Below, one piece after another: positions 1 to 12,059 of a stretch of 64,000 nucleotides of DNA (the first letter of the stretch is position 1; every line of letters begins with the position of its first letter). This stretch comes from Utricularia gibba (lineage: Eukaryota > Streptophyta > Magnoliopsida > Lamiales > Lentibulariaceae). Below the pieces are notes generated by a model. It searched no databases, was not told where the DNA came from, and worked only from the letters and a program-made list of their open reading frames with translations. The stretch is from NCBI GenBank assembly GCA_002189035.1, contig NEEC01000007.1, positions 3,100,001 through 3,164,000 on the forward strand, given 5' to 3'. A program made the translations under genes and the position numbers.

Positions 1-2560
1 CCTTTATGATAGCTCATTGAGTTATTAAGATATTTTAAGACATGTCTACCACAATTTAGATGTCCAATGTTAGGACTTTTAAATCCAATTCACACCAATC
101 ACCTTTATGTCCTCTAGTTTTTCTACTAGAGTCCAAGTTTTATTTTTGTAGATTGTGCTAAGCTCCTCCTCCATTGCCTTTCTCTAGTCCGAATGAGCAT
201 ATGTCGAGCTCATTGAGTTTGGCTCATATATCATTGAACGTGTTTTATAATAATCTTGTAAATTTCTCCTTTTTCTGGTTGAAGTATAACTATAGGTTTC
301 CCCTAAACTTGAGCTTATATTTTCATTTTCATTCTTTTCTTGGTTTGTAGAAGACAATAGATCATGAGTGTTATTATTTTCTTGAGTATTCTTGAACCTT
401 CCACAATTTTTAGATCTCGCACAAACTGCTCATCTACAATTCTAAAAATTCTCCATAGGTTGATCCAAAGGTGTATGCTGGATTGTGGAGTGACATAGGT
501 GCTCATAGAGGAGGATAAAATCATATTTTGGCTTTGATCTGGTTGAGGGAACAATGCATCCAGAGGTACTGATTTGCTTTGAGAAATTAATTCTCGGTCT
601 ATGTCCCAATTCTAGTGTAGAATGTCATCCACAAGAACATCCCTTGAGAGTTGTATTATACTAGTTTTTAGATTCCATACTCGATATGCCTTTGACTTGT
701 CAGTGTATCCCATTATCACCCGTGTTTTTGCCTCTTTTTGCAATTTATTTTACTGTTCAACAGGAACGTGGAAATAGAAGACACTGCCAAATATCTGAAG
801 ATGATTAAAGGATGGCTCACACCCAAACCATTTTGTGAAATGTATCTCTTGCTTCTCATTACACATGTAAGTGCTCTGTTGAACAGGTAGATTGAAGTGT
901 TTACTGCTTTTGCCCAAAAACAAGGTGGAACATCCATTTCAAATAGTAGACAGCGAGCCATCTCCATAATTATCCGATTTCTTTTTTCATATATCCTTTT
1001 TTGCTCTGGCATATACGAGATAATGAACTAATGAACAATGCCAGCTTCCTCACATGTAGGTTCCAGCTCATGTGGGGTACATTCTCCCCCATTATCCATT
1101 CTTAGGTATTTAATCTTCAATTGGCTCTGATTTTCCACTTGATTTTTCTAGCTCTGGAAGATCCAGGTTATTGGGGATCTATTGCTCATGAAGAATACCC
1201 AAGCATACTTTGTGAAGTCATCGACAAGGAGCATAGAATATTTATTTCCTGCTAGAGTAAGCACGGGTAGAGGTCCATAAACGTCTCAAAGAATTAGTTC
1301 AAGCTTCTAAGTGACATTCTAGGAGGCTAAGTCAAGCGGCAACTGATGTATTTTGATCTACTAACAAACCCCACACATGGTGGATGTTCTGGAGATGGGC
1401 AATTTTAGCTTGAGAGCTTTAGCCAAAGATTGTAGGTCTAGATGGCCAAATTTCTTATGCCAGAATGACATTTCAGTATCGATAGCAAATAGATAGTGCC
1501 CTTTAGGTGATAGATTTTCTTCTTTCTTTTCTTTTTTCCACCTATTGGGTCACTTGAATTTTTTGAACAACAATGGAAACACATGGTTAGTCATAGGAAT
1601 GTGTAAAATGTTTTTACTAAATGGTGTTGAAATGATGCAGGCTTCATGATCAAACAACATTGTATAATGCTTCTCCAGCAACACTTGAGGTACATAGTAG
1701 GCTTCTTTTATGGTAAACATAGTTGAGGCTGTTGATATGCACATATATCTAACACCTTGTATTTGAATTTCTTTGCCATCTACAATAATTAGCTCTTTAT
1801 TCTTTAATGACCTATAATAGAAGAATAATGTTAGATTGTTGTATATATGATTGTTGCAACCATTTTCAATGAGCCAAAGATCTTGTGAGTTGATTGCAGT
1901 AAACATTATAGTTATGTGATTTTTCTTCAAGAGATAAAGATCAATTTTTGATTTATTTATTTCAGTTTTTAGAGATTGTTTCACAATAGCCACAAATTGA
2001 GGAACATTTATGTTTACTATAACTTTTCCTTGGATTTTCTTTTGTGGATAGATTCATTCTACATGTCCTCTTTCATAGCAGGAGGAACATATAGCATTAG
2101 GATTCCAAAAGCAGTCCTTAAGGAGGTGGCTTGCAATTGGTGCATGCTTTGGTTTGTTTCTTTTTTCCCATATTAGGATAGATGCCTTCCTCTTTGTTGG
2201 TTCTTATTCTCTTATTGGACTCTTTTGAAACTAATGTGAATGCCCCTTCTCTATTGGGAATATCTTGATCTATGTTGGATAGAGCCTCTAGAAGCTGTAG
2301 GAATATGGTTTTAATTAGGCCAGATACTTGCATGTTTCTTACCATGGAGGTAAGCCTAATTGGAGTAGTACTTAGGAGTTTACTTTTGAGCCTGTACTCA
2401 TTAGGAAGACAACCAAGAGAGGTTAGCTAATCAATAAAAGCAATAAGCTTATCTAAGAAAGTTTTTGAATGACTCTCTACTTTTCAGTGTAAGAGAGTCA
2501 ATGTTAAACCATATCTGATTTATTTTTTTCCCTCTTTGCCTCAGAGGTTGTACCATAGCA
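1..2560 (-). pseudogene. copia pol remnant: protease, integrase, start of RT
   Basis: Three blocks are recognisable. The segment 1993-1550 has WLIENGCNNHIY, equivalent to the copia retropepsin region (usually DSGC.NHM). The segment about 1060-716 contains the integrase signature around RNRIIMEMARCLL followed by FWAKAVNTSIYLFNR, typical of the copia integrase C-terminal core. Bases about 240-1 encode KAMEEELSTIYKNKTWTLV, the conserved entry into copia reverse transcriptase. Stops and frame changes lie between and within the blocks. The catalytic Asp of the protease appears replaced (IENG), which fits decay. Confidence 0.8.
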
Positions 2561-2590
2561 TTTTTGAAGCACTTACCATTAGGGATGTTA

Positions 2591-3719
2591 TTGATGGTGA
2601 TTCTGCAAGTGCATAGAAACCGTCAATGTAATAAAATAAGATCGTATCCACAGGAAATTGTTATCGGAATTTTCTTTTCAAATAAAAACTCAAAAAGACT
2701 GAAAAGAAAAGGAAGATTTGGGTTTAAAAACAAGAAGAAAAGTGGCATTGGACCTGGGATCCATCTTGCTAAAAACTCGCCCAAACTTGTGTGTGTAAAA
2801 CCTTGAAGACTGATGTGTTTGCACAAGTTCTGGGGTATTATTCTAAAATAGTGCTACTCGGTGATCGTTATAGCACCGTCCCTCGTTTAGTGGGATTATG
2901 GAATCAACCACGCCACCAGAGCCATTTCACCTCTTGTGATAACTCATGTTTTCCCCACACCCAAATCTAACCCCTACACCTCACACCTCGCAGACAGATT
3001 AGACATAATGTGTCTTACCAACGATGTCCGATTGAGCCCTTCTCCTTAGGTGCTTGAGGCCAACCTTTGATTCTCCCACACTCCCTTAGGGATATATGGT
3101 ACTAAAGATCATGTTGTTAAAGAAAACGTTGCGAAAAACAGAATCAAACCTCAATTTAAATATCGAAAAACATAGTAAAACAGTCACACGCACAGGACTT
3201 GTGCAAGCAAGGCTTCACCGCAGATCCTCAGCCGCAAGCGCCTACACGCGCAGACTTGAATCTAACATGAAAATAGACACGAAAATAGGAAAAGTACAAA
3301 GGAAAAGTGGTCAAAGATGTTTCTAATGGTTGAAAGGGTGGGGTATTTATAGGAGAGTAAATCCAAGTCTTCGTATTGAGCTTATTCGATGGGCTTAGAT
3401 AAGATCTTCTATCTAAATCTTCTATCCAAATCTTTGAAGATCTTCTTCACATCTCTATCTTATCCACGAATCTTAGACCAAATCTTCATCGTTTGACCGA
3501 GTCTTGGGTTGGGATTCGTGACCCATTAAGTCCATAATTTGGTGGATCTTTTTTATTCTCAAATTGATCCAAAAGTACCCTAAAAATCCACAAAATACAC
3601 TCTCTCCATAAAGATCAAAGTAGTGTGAAAGATGCAAAATCAATTGAGAATAATGTTTTGGAACAACACTCAAGAGTAGTGAAAGAACATGTTTTGGAAC
3701 GACACAAAATCACTTATCA
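2591..3719 (-). repeat. solo-LTR-like repeat, family R1 copy A
   Basis: This 1.13 kb block is the reverse-complement relative of 31201-32276. The two share their start (TGATAAGTGATTTTGTGTC), a central segment on cytosolic-type leader sequence, and the end around TGCAGAAT.ACC. Copy A is flanked by TGTTA (2586-2590) and TGTTT (base 3720 joined to 4310), a 4-of-5 match to a target duplication. It lies inside the first copia element. There is no coding sequence. I read it as a solo LTR of a gypsy-type element; the family name is not known to me. Confidence 0.65.
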
Positions 3720-3720
3720 T

Positions 3721-4301
3721 TATATCGAACGAATGAACATGAACAACTATGTTTGTGTTCGTTTGTTTAATTTTATCAAACAAAAATTTTTTTCATATTC
3801 GTTTAATTAAAGTTCACGATCGTTCATTGACTAATATAATATATTTATATTTTAACATAAAAATAAATAAATTAATATTTTAACATAAATATAAATATAA
3901 TATTTTTAATGCAAATTAGTATTTAATATATTTTAATTGAGAAAATTGATAAAAAAAAATCATTAACAACTTAACTACTAACACAAAAAATAATTTTGAA
4001 CATTATATATATTGTAGAATAATTATAGTATGTTTATATATTGATTAATATAATATATTTCATATCAAAATATATACTTTTAATATGATATTATATATTA
4101 TAATTGAACAAAGTCGAACATAATCGAATATTGATGTTATTTGTGTTCGTTCAATAAAGTAATTGAATATAGATTTTGTCTGTATTCGTTTGTTTATATT
4201 ATTCAAAAAAAATTGTTTATATTATTCAAACAAAAATGAATGATCTTAATTGAGTCGAACACAATTCAAACACGAGTTGTTCGTTCGTTATAACATCTCT
4301 A
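3721..4301. mobile_element. short non-autonomous hAT-like element
   Basis: The right end, read inward, is tagagatgttataacgaacg; the left end is tatatcgaacgaatgaac, a shortened imperfect inverted copy. The element is flanked by CTTATCAT (3713-3720) and TTTATCAT (4302-4309), 7 of 8 identical, the size expected of hAT target duplications. The interior is very AT-rich, with repeated gttcgtt motifs near both ends and no transposase. It inserted at the very first bases of the LTR-like repeat next to it. Its terminal tagagatgtt matches the end of the large hAT element at 44792. Confidence 0.55.
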
Positions 4302-4305
4302 TTTA

Positions 4306-4569
4306 TCATGTTTTGAAAGTGGTGCCAGTATTGAGAATGAGTCTGTAGGGATCCGGTGCAAGCCCCATTCTCAGAAATGCTCTGTCTCTAATGTTCTTAG
4401 ATTTTAGTTTGCAGAGAGCTCGAGCCAAGAGAGCATCAGAGGTTGCTGAGGTAACCTTAGCATCCGAAAGCTTGTGAGCTTGAAGGAAGATCTTGATTCT
4501 AGATTCCCACACATCAAAGTCGGTTCCATCAAAGATAGGTGGATCCTTTGGTTTGTGCTTACTTGTCAT
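4306..4569 (-). pseudogene. copia gag N-terminal fragment
   Basis: An 87-codon frame begins MTSKHKPKDPPIFDGTDFD and continues with VWESRIKIFLQAHKL, the pattern of the N-terminal gag part of copia elements (a target-fragment phrase followed by W...K...L). It starts about 55 bases downstream of the Met-type primer-binding site, where copia gag should start. It is cut at its 3' side by the inserted repeat at 2591-3719 with its hAT-like passenger. Confidence 0.7.
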
Positions 4570-4640
4570 TTGTATACTGGTAGTACAATGGAAGCTTGTT
4601 GTTGTTGTTGTCGAGTAACCGAAATAGCTCTGATATCATA

Positions 4641-4873
4641 TAAGTAAAAGGGAGATTTTTTTATTGAAGGCTTTCCAAAGAGCATATATAGAAACATAGT
4701 CACTATTTATAGATAAGATGTAACCGTTACTTCTTATTTTAAACCTATAAATGACCTTTGCCTACTCTAATAGTCTAGGCAACTTGAAGTGAGCCTTGGT
4801 TCTTATCAACCTTGCTAGACTTGTTATCTTGGGTCTTTATTTATTGATCTTACTATCTAAGGGCTATGCAACA
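4641..4873 (-). repeat. 5' LTR of the first copia element
   Basis: On the minus strand this stretch begins TGTTGCATAGCCC and ends just before the tRNA-Met-like primer-binding site. It includes an AT-rich TATA-like segment (tatatatg near 4685) and an AATAAA-type signal near 4660. Length about 233 bp, which is normal for short copia LTRs. The matching LTR is outside the window, so both boundaries are inferred. Confidence 0.55.
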
Positions 4874-5507
4874 AGGCCCAATTCTACTTCAAAGTTCATC
4901 AATTAGTTTCTGAGTTGGAGGAGATGGCAAACATCAATATTAAACAAGGAGATAGGTTGTTATCTTGGTTTATGTGTATTTTGGGATGAAGGGGTAAAGC
5001 TTATATGATTTATCATCAAATTTGAATTGCGAAAGAGCTGATGCCACTGACATCCCCAAGTATGAGGAGGGATGTGTCATGAGAGAGTTCAACTGCTTCG
5101 AGGTCTAAGTGGGTGATCTCAAGAGTCAGAGGAATGAATGCAATCTACACAAAATCAAGGTTGTTGGGCTTGAGAGCTAGTAGCTTCTCATCTACGATAG
5201 TGTACTCTGTAAAGATCTATACTGTCTGTGTTTATAAATTGGATTCTCGGTGATCTCATCATACACTTTGATGAAAATCAAACAAAATCTCAAGCACGTA
5301 TACACACTGTTCTAAAGGATCTCAGTCTACAAAAATCAGTCGAACACATTGAATATATAGACATCTAGCCCTAATTGGCTTCAGATAAAACATAGGATCG
5401 ACCCAACCTCATGCGATTGCTAGAGGCTTTTGGAATCGGGTTTGCACACCACTCCCTATGTGTATAGCCTTTTGAGATTCTAGGGCCTTCGTGAAACATA
5501 ACCCGAT
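4874..5507. other. transposon-derived stretch, no gene recognised
   Basis: No open frame of note and no recognisable domain. It lies between the LTR of one copia element and the direct repeat that may bound the next, so it is probably retrotransposon leader or LTR sequence. Confidence 0.4.
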
Positions 5508-5849
5508 CTAACAAATTAGACCATGTGCACATGTGAGGCTCAATTTATCCCGTAGTCCATTAAGGCCAATGATGTGTCATCCCATATAAGCTAATTGAAA
5601 TAAATGAAGTACTTTAGGGCTTACATATATTTTTTAGGAGTGGCTAATCCATAGTTATATAGATGTCTCTATGTAACACATCCTCTTATCTGTGTTATTG
5701 ATTTTTATCAACTACAGAGATATTAAAAATAAATACTCATATCTCATTTTACAGGTAGAACGCATACTCCATAAGAATGACCATTTTCCTAGAGTTGTAT
5801 TTTCCAAACTAGCAATGACTTGTTATTACCCATATGAACTTGATCAATG

Positions 5850-7960
5850 TGTTTCTCTTCTCACAAGTTAGGTTACCATCATTATTGTTTGCTTATCGCC
5901 ATTAGTAACATTCCCTTCATAAGCTCCCAAATCTTCTCTCAATTGAGAGGTTTGTTGAGTGGATTGACCATATTTACTGACGTTCTCACATATTCAATGG
6001 ATACCACACTAGTTTTTAATAGTTGTTTCAATGTTCCATACCTCAATCGTATGTGTATACTTCTTTCATTATTGGATCGATTGTTGGCAGTGGCAATTGC
6101 TACTTGATAGTCACAGTGCAACACCACTGAGAATGATCTGTTTTGCCTAAGTGGGATTCCTATTGTATAGTTTCTCAACTATTTGACCTTAATTCCTGCA
6201 AGATCTAATATAATGAGCCATGTTTCCATTGCTGATCTAGTTATCTAGGTCTGTTTAGTGGATTTCTAAGACACAACTCCTTTTCTCAATATGAAAATCA
6301 TTCTACTTGTGCCCTTTGGCTCTTCTGTGCTAGATACACAACTAACACCTCTGTATCCCTCCAATATAGTAGGTTTTCTATGGTATTTAGATTTGGTTCA
6401 AAGATCATCATATCATCCACATAAAGGGTTATGATCATTCATTGAACATTAATACTCTTAGAATAAATACATCTCTCTAAACTAAATTTGAGTCAAAGCA
6501 TGACGATGTTATGACCCTCGAGTTGAAGCATGTAGATTTCTTCTTGTGATTCACCATTCAAGAATGTCGTTTTGACATCCATTTTCTGAACTATCCAATT
6601 GTGCATTATGCCATTGTTAAGAGTATCTGTATGATAGAGAAGTAATTGAATGAGGCAAATATTTCAAAGTAGTCAACACTCATTTTTTGAGTGAAACTCT
6701 TTATTAATATACCAGCTTTGTGTTTATCTACTTTATCATTTGCAAGGAGTTTTTTTCTTAAAGATTCATTTGCTCCTAATTGGCTTTGTACTAAGGAGTA
6801 GGTCCACTAATTTCCATACATTGATCTTATAGATTAAATCCATCTCACTCTCAATGACCTCCATCCACAATGAAGCATCTAGAGAAGTAATGTAATTATG
6901 ATAAGTTAGAGGATCTCCATTTGTGAGATACACATAAAAGTCATCACCGACGCTAGATTCTATCATTGACCTTTTGCTTCGTCTCAAAGGTAATTCCCTG
7001 AAGGGTTTAATAGCTTTAGCAGTTTCATTGATAGGTGTTTCATCATCACCATCTAATTGAATTTTCAATACATGAAAGATGTATTCAAACAATTTTGCAC
7101 TCTTTGTTTCTAATATTGTTTGATAATCAACATCACTCTTGAGTGCAAGAAATCAATATGCACTCTCTTGTACATATTGTATAAATAGATAATCAGATAT
7201 TTGACTCAATCTTCCTTTTCTTATGATCAGATAACATCACTTGTCATAAGTAATAAGCATTTCATATTTAAGATTTGGTGAGTAGTTTTTTCATATGTCA
7301 TATGGAGTTTTGTCTGTTTTCTTGTGTGGGATTTTGTTGTGAATATGACAAGTTGTATGAATCGCTTCTCCCCACATTTCATTTGAAGTGTCATAAGTAA
7401 TAAGCATTGAATTCATCACTTCCTTCAATGCATATTCTTTCTCCCAGCCGCTCCATTCGATACAGGAGAATAAGGAGAAATTGTCTCATGTATTATTTCA
7501 TACTTTTTGTAAAATTCTTTGAATAACATATACTTATTTCCTCTATCATATCTAACTCTTTTTATTTTCTTATCAAGTTGATTTTTTGCCTCAGTTTTAA
7601 ATAGTAGAAACTTATCAAATGTTTTAGATTCATGTTTTAAAAAATACACACGAGTATATCTAAGGCAATCACCAATAAAAATAACTATGAACTTATTTCC
7701 ACCTTTCGATATGCACATCCTATTATCACATACAACTGAATGAACCAATGCAAGCAATTCTGATTCTCTATTCGCAAGAGAACACGATTTCTTTGTTATT
7801 TTGGCCTCTACACAAGTCTCACACTTATCAAGTAAATTATGTCATTTCAAAATTGAATCTAATTGTTGCATCATTTTCATGTAGGCAAAATTAACATAAC
7901 CTAGTCTAGCATGCTAGATATAGAATGAATACATCATGTAAGTAGAATAAAAACTAAATA
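5850..7960 (-). pseudogene. copia pol remnant: integrase, RT, RNase H
   Basis: From 7960 downward: a GAG-pre-integrase segment (HARLGYVNFAYMK, KCETCVEAKITKKS), integrase 7757-7425 (KFIVIFIGDCLRYTRVYFLK, then SPYSPVSNGAAGRKN), RT entry 7092-6766 (LRRSKRS, SLWMEVIESEMDLI, VWKLVD), the RT active-site stretch encoded near 6430-6400 (LYVDDMMIF), and RNase H 6178-5939 (LHCDYQVAIATANN, KHIE-like region). Numerous stops separate these. The order and motifs are diagnostic of Ty1/copia (integrase before RT). Confidence 0.85.
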
Positions 7961-7982
7961 GACATTACAAGCATGAACAAAC

Positions 7983-8060
7983 ACTAAGGCTATAGCTCAG
8001 TAGGCAAAGCACCTCGTTTACATGCACACCGATGTTTTCAGGAGAATCCATTATCCACTC
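7983..8060 (+). pseudogene. plastid-derived trnV-UAC 5' exon and intron start
   Basis: Bases 7985-8022 read aaggctatagctcagtaggc then aaagcacctcgtttacat, which matches the 5' half of chloroplast tRNA-Val(UAC) up to the split anticodon loop (tttaca). Plastid trnV-UAC is interrupted there by a group II intron, and the following gcacaccgatg fits a decayed intron start. No 3' exon is present, and D-loop bases are missing (tag-gcaaagc), so this is not a working tRNA. The DNA to about 8390 may be more of the plastid intron, which I cannot confirm. Confidence 0.6.
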
Positions 8061-8755
8061 TTACAAGCAAGAGTACTTGGCCCATTATTGGTCGGCTTCG
8101 GAGTTGTGACGATGACGTTTCTATGTGGGGCTGGATAGGTTGAAATGATGAAGGGGCCACTAACTGAAATGGACAGGGAAGGAACAAAGTGCTCAACCGA
8201 AAGAGGGAGCACATCACTTGCAATATACTATTTCAAAACTCGTTCCAAGCCGATCATGTTGATAACTTATATAGTTGAGCTTCATAGGAGAGAGATGAAG
8301 AATGGTTTGAACTTCTATACTAAGACGAAGGAGCAAGATTGGTTGCGGAGGGCAAACATGATGTAATCGTCACATGCAACTTCTGACTATAAATGTATCA
8401 TTTCCCAACAAAGAAATTGTTTTTCATCACCACAGAAACCTCATTGCTTAAATTAATATTTAGGTCACATTTATCCATTTGGATGATCAAGATGACATTA
8501 GTTTTGGGAGGCTCGTTTCGAGGTTTGCTAATCTTTTTGTACTTGCATTGTGCTGCAAAGTGCTATACACGTTATGCATATTCATCAACTCAAAGATTAT
8601 TAGACCAACTTGATCTAATAAATTAGACCCTATGTGCACACAAGGTCTAGCTTATCCTCAAATACATCAAGTTTAATGAAGTGTCATTCCATATAAGCTA
8701 GTTAAAATGAATTTCAACTATCAATGTAGGATTCCACACCTCTTCTCCAACACAC

Positions 8756-9097
8756 CTTGTCTCCTTCCTTGAATTTTGTGACCCCAACCCTTGCTTTGAC
8801 CACCACTCGCATGACGTCGTGCCCTGGAACAATCGTCTAAGAAAATGCTTTCCTATTCAGTTAGGCGTAGTCATAAGCGGGAACAATTGCTCGAGTGGAA
8901 GTGGTTACGGTAGGGATGGGGAGTTTGGGATCATTGGTCTTGAACCACCCGAGGACCCCCTTGTGATCGTAGTGATCAATAGCGGTGGTGACGACCTTGA
9001 TGAGCACCTCCTTCTCCTTGACTTTCGCCACCAAAAAACCCGACCCGAGCTTCAACACGTTGGTGTTGTCGTACTCGTGAGACACCCATGCCTTCAT
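8756..9097 (-). pseudogene. quinone oxidoreductase-like gene, first two exons only (truncated)
   Basis: Exon 1 (9097-8909) encodes MKAWVSHEYDNTNVLKLGS and continues through KVKEKEVLIKVV to WFKTNDPKLP. Exon 2 (8836-8756) encodes TIVPGHDVMRVVVKARVGV then TKFKEGDK. The intron has GT/AG ends and keeps phase 0. This is the start of the MDR/zeta-crystallin-like family (alkenal reductase or 2-methylene-furan-3-one reductase type, NADPH-dependent, about 310-330 aa). The catalytic half and nucleotide fold are absent: after exon 2 the sequence runs into the direct repeat of the copia remnant. Several conserved residues differ (for example NPVD replaced by DHYD). Most likely a truncated pseudogene. Confidence 0.75.
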
Positions 9098-9199
9098 TTT
9101 CCTTACATAAACACATTCACTAGTAACAAAAAAAAGAAGCAAAATGTGTCTCAGGCCTCTTCTCTGTGTTTCCTGGTTCAGTGGAAGATGAAGTGATTG

Positions 9200-10640
9200 G
9201 AAGTGTCCTTGGCATGACTATTTATAGTGCTACCGAGTGACATGATGTAGTGCAGGACGTAATACTTAGGGTTGGTGATCGGTCTTGGGTATGCTTTTAT
9301 TCCATTTTAATGATTGAAAATTTGAAATCCAAGTACTTAAGCTAAAGTTGCTAAATTATATCTTAAATATTAGATGCGTATTCAAAAACAAAATTCTAAG
9401 CAAGCAAAATTGGCTATGTACCTATTTTCTATTAATTAACTATGCCATTAATGATTAAAATAAAAATATTGTATGAGGATATAAATTATCTTCTACATTC
9501 ATACTAGAATTATTGTTGAATCAATAAAAGTAATTTTATTGGGAAAAATGAATGATTGCACAAATTCAGTCCCTTGAGAGGAATAAATATTATATCCTTT
9601 ACTACGTAATTTGAGGTAAAATTTGGTAAATGCATGTGTTAGAGTACATATATTTGTAAAATATTGAAAGTTTTTTATTATAAAATTATATGTAATCTCA
9701 GTTTTAAATCGCAAACTACCGGATTTCTTATTTTTGAAATAAAAAATAGCCCATGGGGGCATATCCATATTGGTTGATGTAGTTGAACGTTGAATAAAAT
9801 GATCTTTGCATGAAAAAAAAAGAATTTGAAGTATAATGTTTTTAAAAATTATACTAAATAATACAATTCATTATTAATAATGATATTAAGAAAACTACAC
9901 TAGTAAGCTAATTAAAAATTTTTACAAAAATACAATATAATAAATGATATAAGTTATTTATGAAATCAAAAATTAATAATTAATTTTTATATTATTATAA
10001 TTTATTTATAATTATAAAATATTTTTACATAAAAGTAACTATTTGTTTACTCGAAATTGTAATAAAAAATAGTTTTATTGTATTTCAAAATGGTTCTGAA
10101 AGTAATTAAATCAAGTATCATATTGAAATTAATATTATTTTTTATTTTATATTAATTATTACAATTATTCCATTTTTTTGTAATTTTTACTTATTAATTA
10201 TTTTCCATACATGTTCAATATCACTTTGAATTAACTGGAAATATTTAAATTTTTTTGTAATTCAATTTTTAATTTATAGGCAACCATAATTATATTCATT
10301 AAAATATCATTTATTTATTTAGAAATTATGAATTAAAAAATGATAACAATAATTATGATATCTCTAAGTATTTTACAGAATTTTGAATATGTTATATGTG
10401 ATTTTAAAATTGAAATACCATTATTTTGCAAAGAAATTTATAAATCTAATGTATTTTACAAAAAAAAATAAAAGAGTAAAGCAATTTACAAATTAAAACA
10501 AAAATTTCGATAAAATACCCATAAAAAGCATAGACACATACAAAACACTAATTACCCCCTCCCCGTCATTTCATGGATTATAAATAGATAACGTATCCAT
10601 CCGACAATCGCCGTTCGCCAAACTCCAAACAGGTCAGTGA
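9200..10640. other. AT-rich intergenic, no gene seen
   Basis: Long runs of A/T with many stops in all frames. It separates the two divergent oxidoreductase fragments. Nothing recognisable beyond low-complexity sequence. Confidence 0.6.
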
Positions 10641-10646
10641 AACTAG

Positions 10647-10748
10647 GAACACTTTTTGTATTATTTTCATAATGAAAAATTATAGAAATTCAACTTAGAA
10701 CACTTTTTGTATTATTGCCATAATGAAAAATTATAGAAATTCAACTTA
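10647..10748. repeat. 51-bp tandem duplication upstream of oxidoreductase gene
   Basis: Two adjacent copies (10647-10697, 10698-10748) of a 51-base unit beginning gaacactttttgtattatt and ending aattcaactta differ by two bases. It lies about 150 bases upstream of the first ATG of the oxidoreductase-like gene, in the promoter position. Confidence 0.9.
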
Positions 10749-10893
10749 TCTTTTATTAGAAATAATAAATAGTACTATTTAATATCGATACTAACTCCTT
10801 ATTAGTGAATTTGAAAGTCTTCATAATGTTGCTTGTCTATTATTATAATTTTCAGAGAAAAAATAATCTTTTGAAAGGGCAGGCCGCAGGAGA

Positions 10894-11960
<1,067 letters not shown>

Positions 11961-12059
11961 CGATTCCATGACCAGACGGCTCGGGGGGAACAGCCTCCTA
12001 ACTCACCACATGCCTGCTTGCCTGTCCGTCCGTCTGTGTATAACAAGCAATGGAATGGA

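Larger units (their letters stand above)
1..4873 (-). mobile_element. Ty1/copia LTR retrotransposon, degenerate, interrupted, cut by window edge
   Basis: On the minus strand the parts occur in copia order from high to low coordinate: LTR (4873-4641), primer-binding site, gag (4569-4306), protease (1993-1550), integrase (about 1340-716) and the start of reverse transcriptase (about 240-1). The primer-binding site near 4640-4626 reads like the initiator-Met tRNA type (gatatcagagc). Gag and protease are separated by about 1.7 kb of younger DNA, an LTR-like repeat that itself carries a hAT-like element. The coding frames contain many stops, so the element is dead. The rest of RT, RNase H and the other LTR should lie beyond base 1. 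Confidence 0.85.
5508..8720 (-). mobile_element. second copia element, degenerate
   Basis: A roughly 105-bp direct repeat (5508-5610 and 8611-8720; both contain AAATTAGACC...GTGCACA and CATATAAGCTA) brackets copia coding blocks in minus-strand order: GAG-pre-integrase, integrase, RT, RNase H. The repeats are diverged and could be LTR remnants. Gag is not seen; the expected place (about 7960-8600) instead holds plastid-like DNA. All frames are broken. Confidence 0.65.

Noticed and set aside
7985-8060. A functional tRNA gene
   Set aside because: Only the 5' half is present, D-loop bases are missing and no matching acceptor 3' half or T-arm follows; it matches the plastid split trnV instead.
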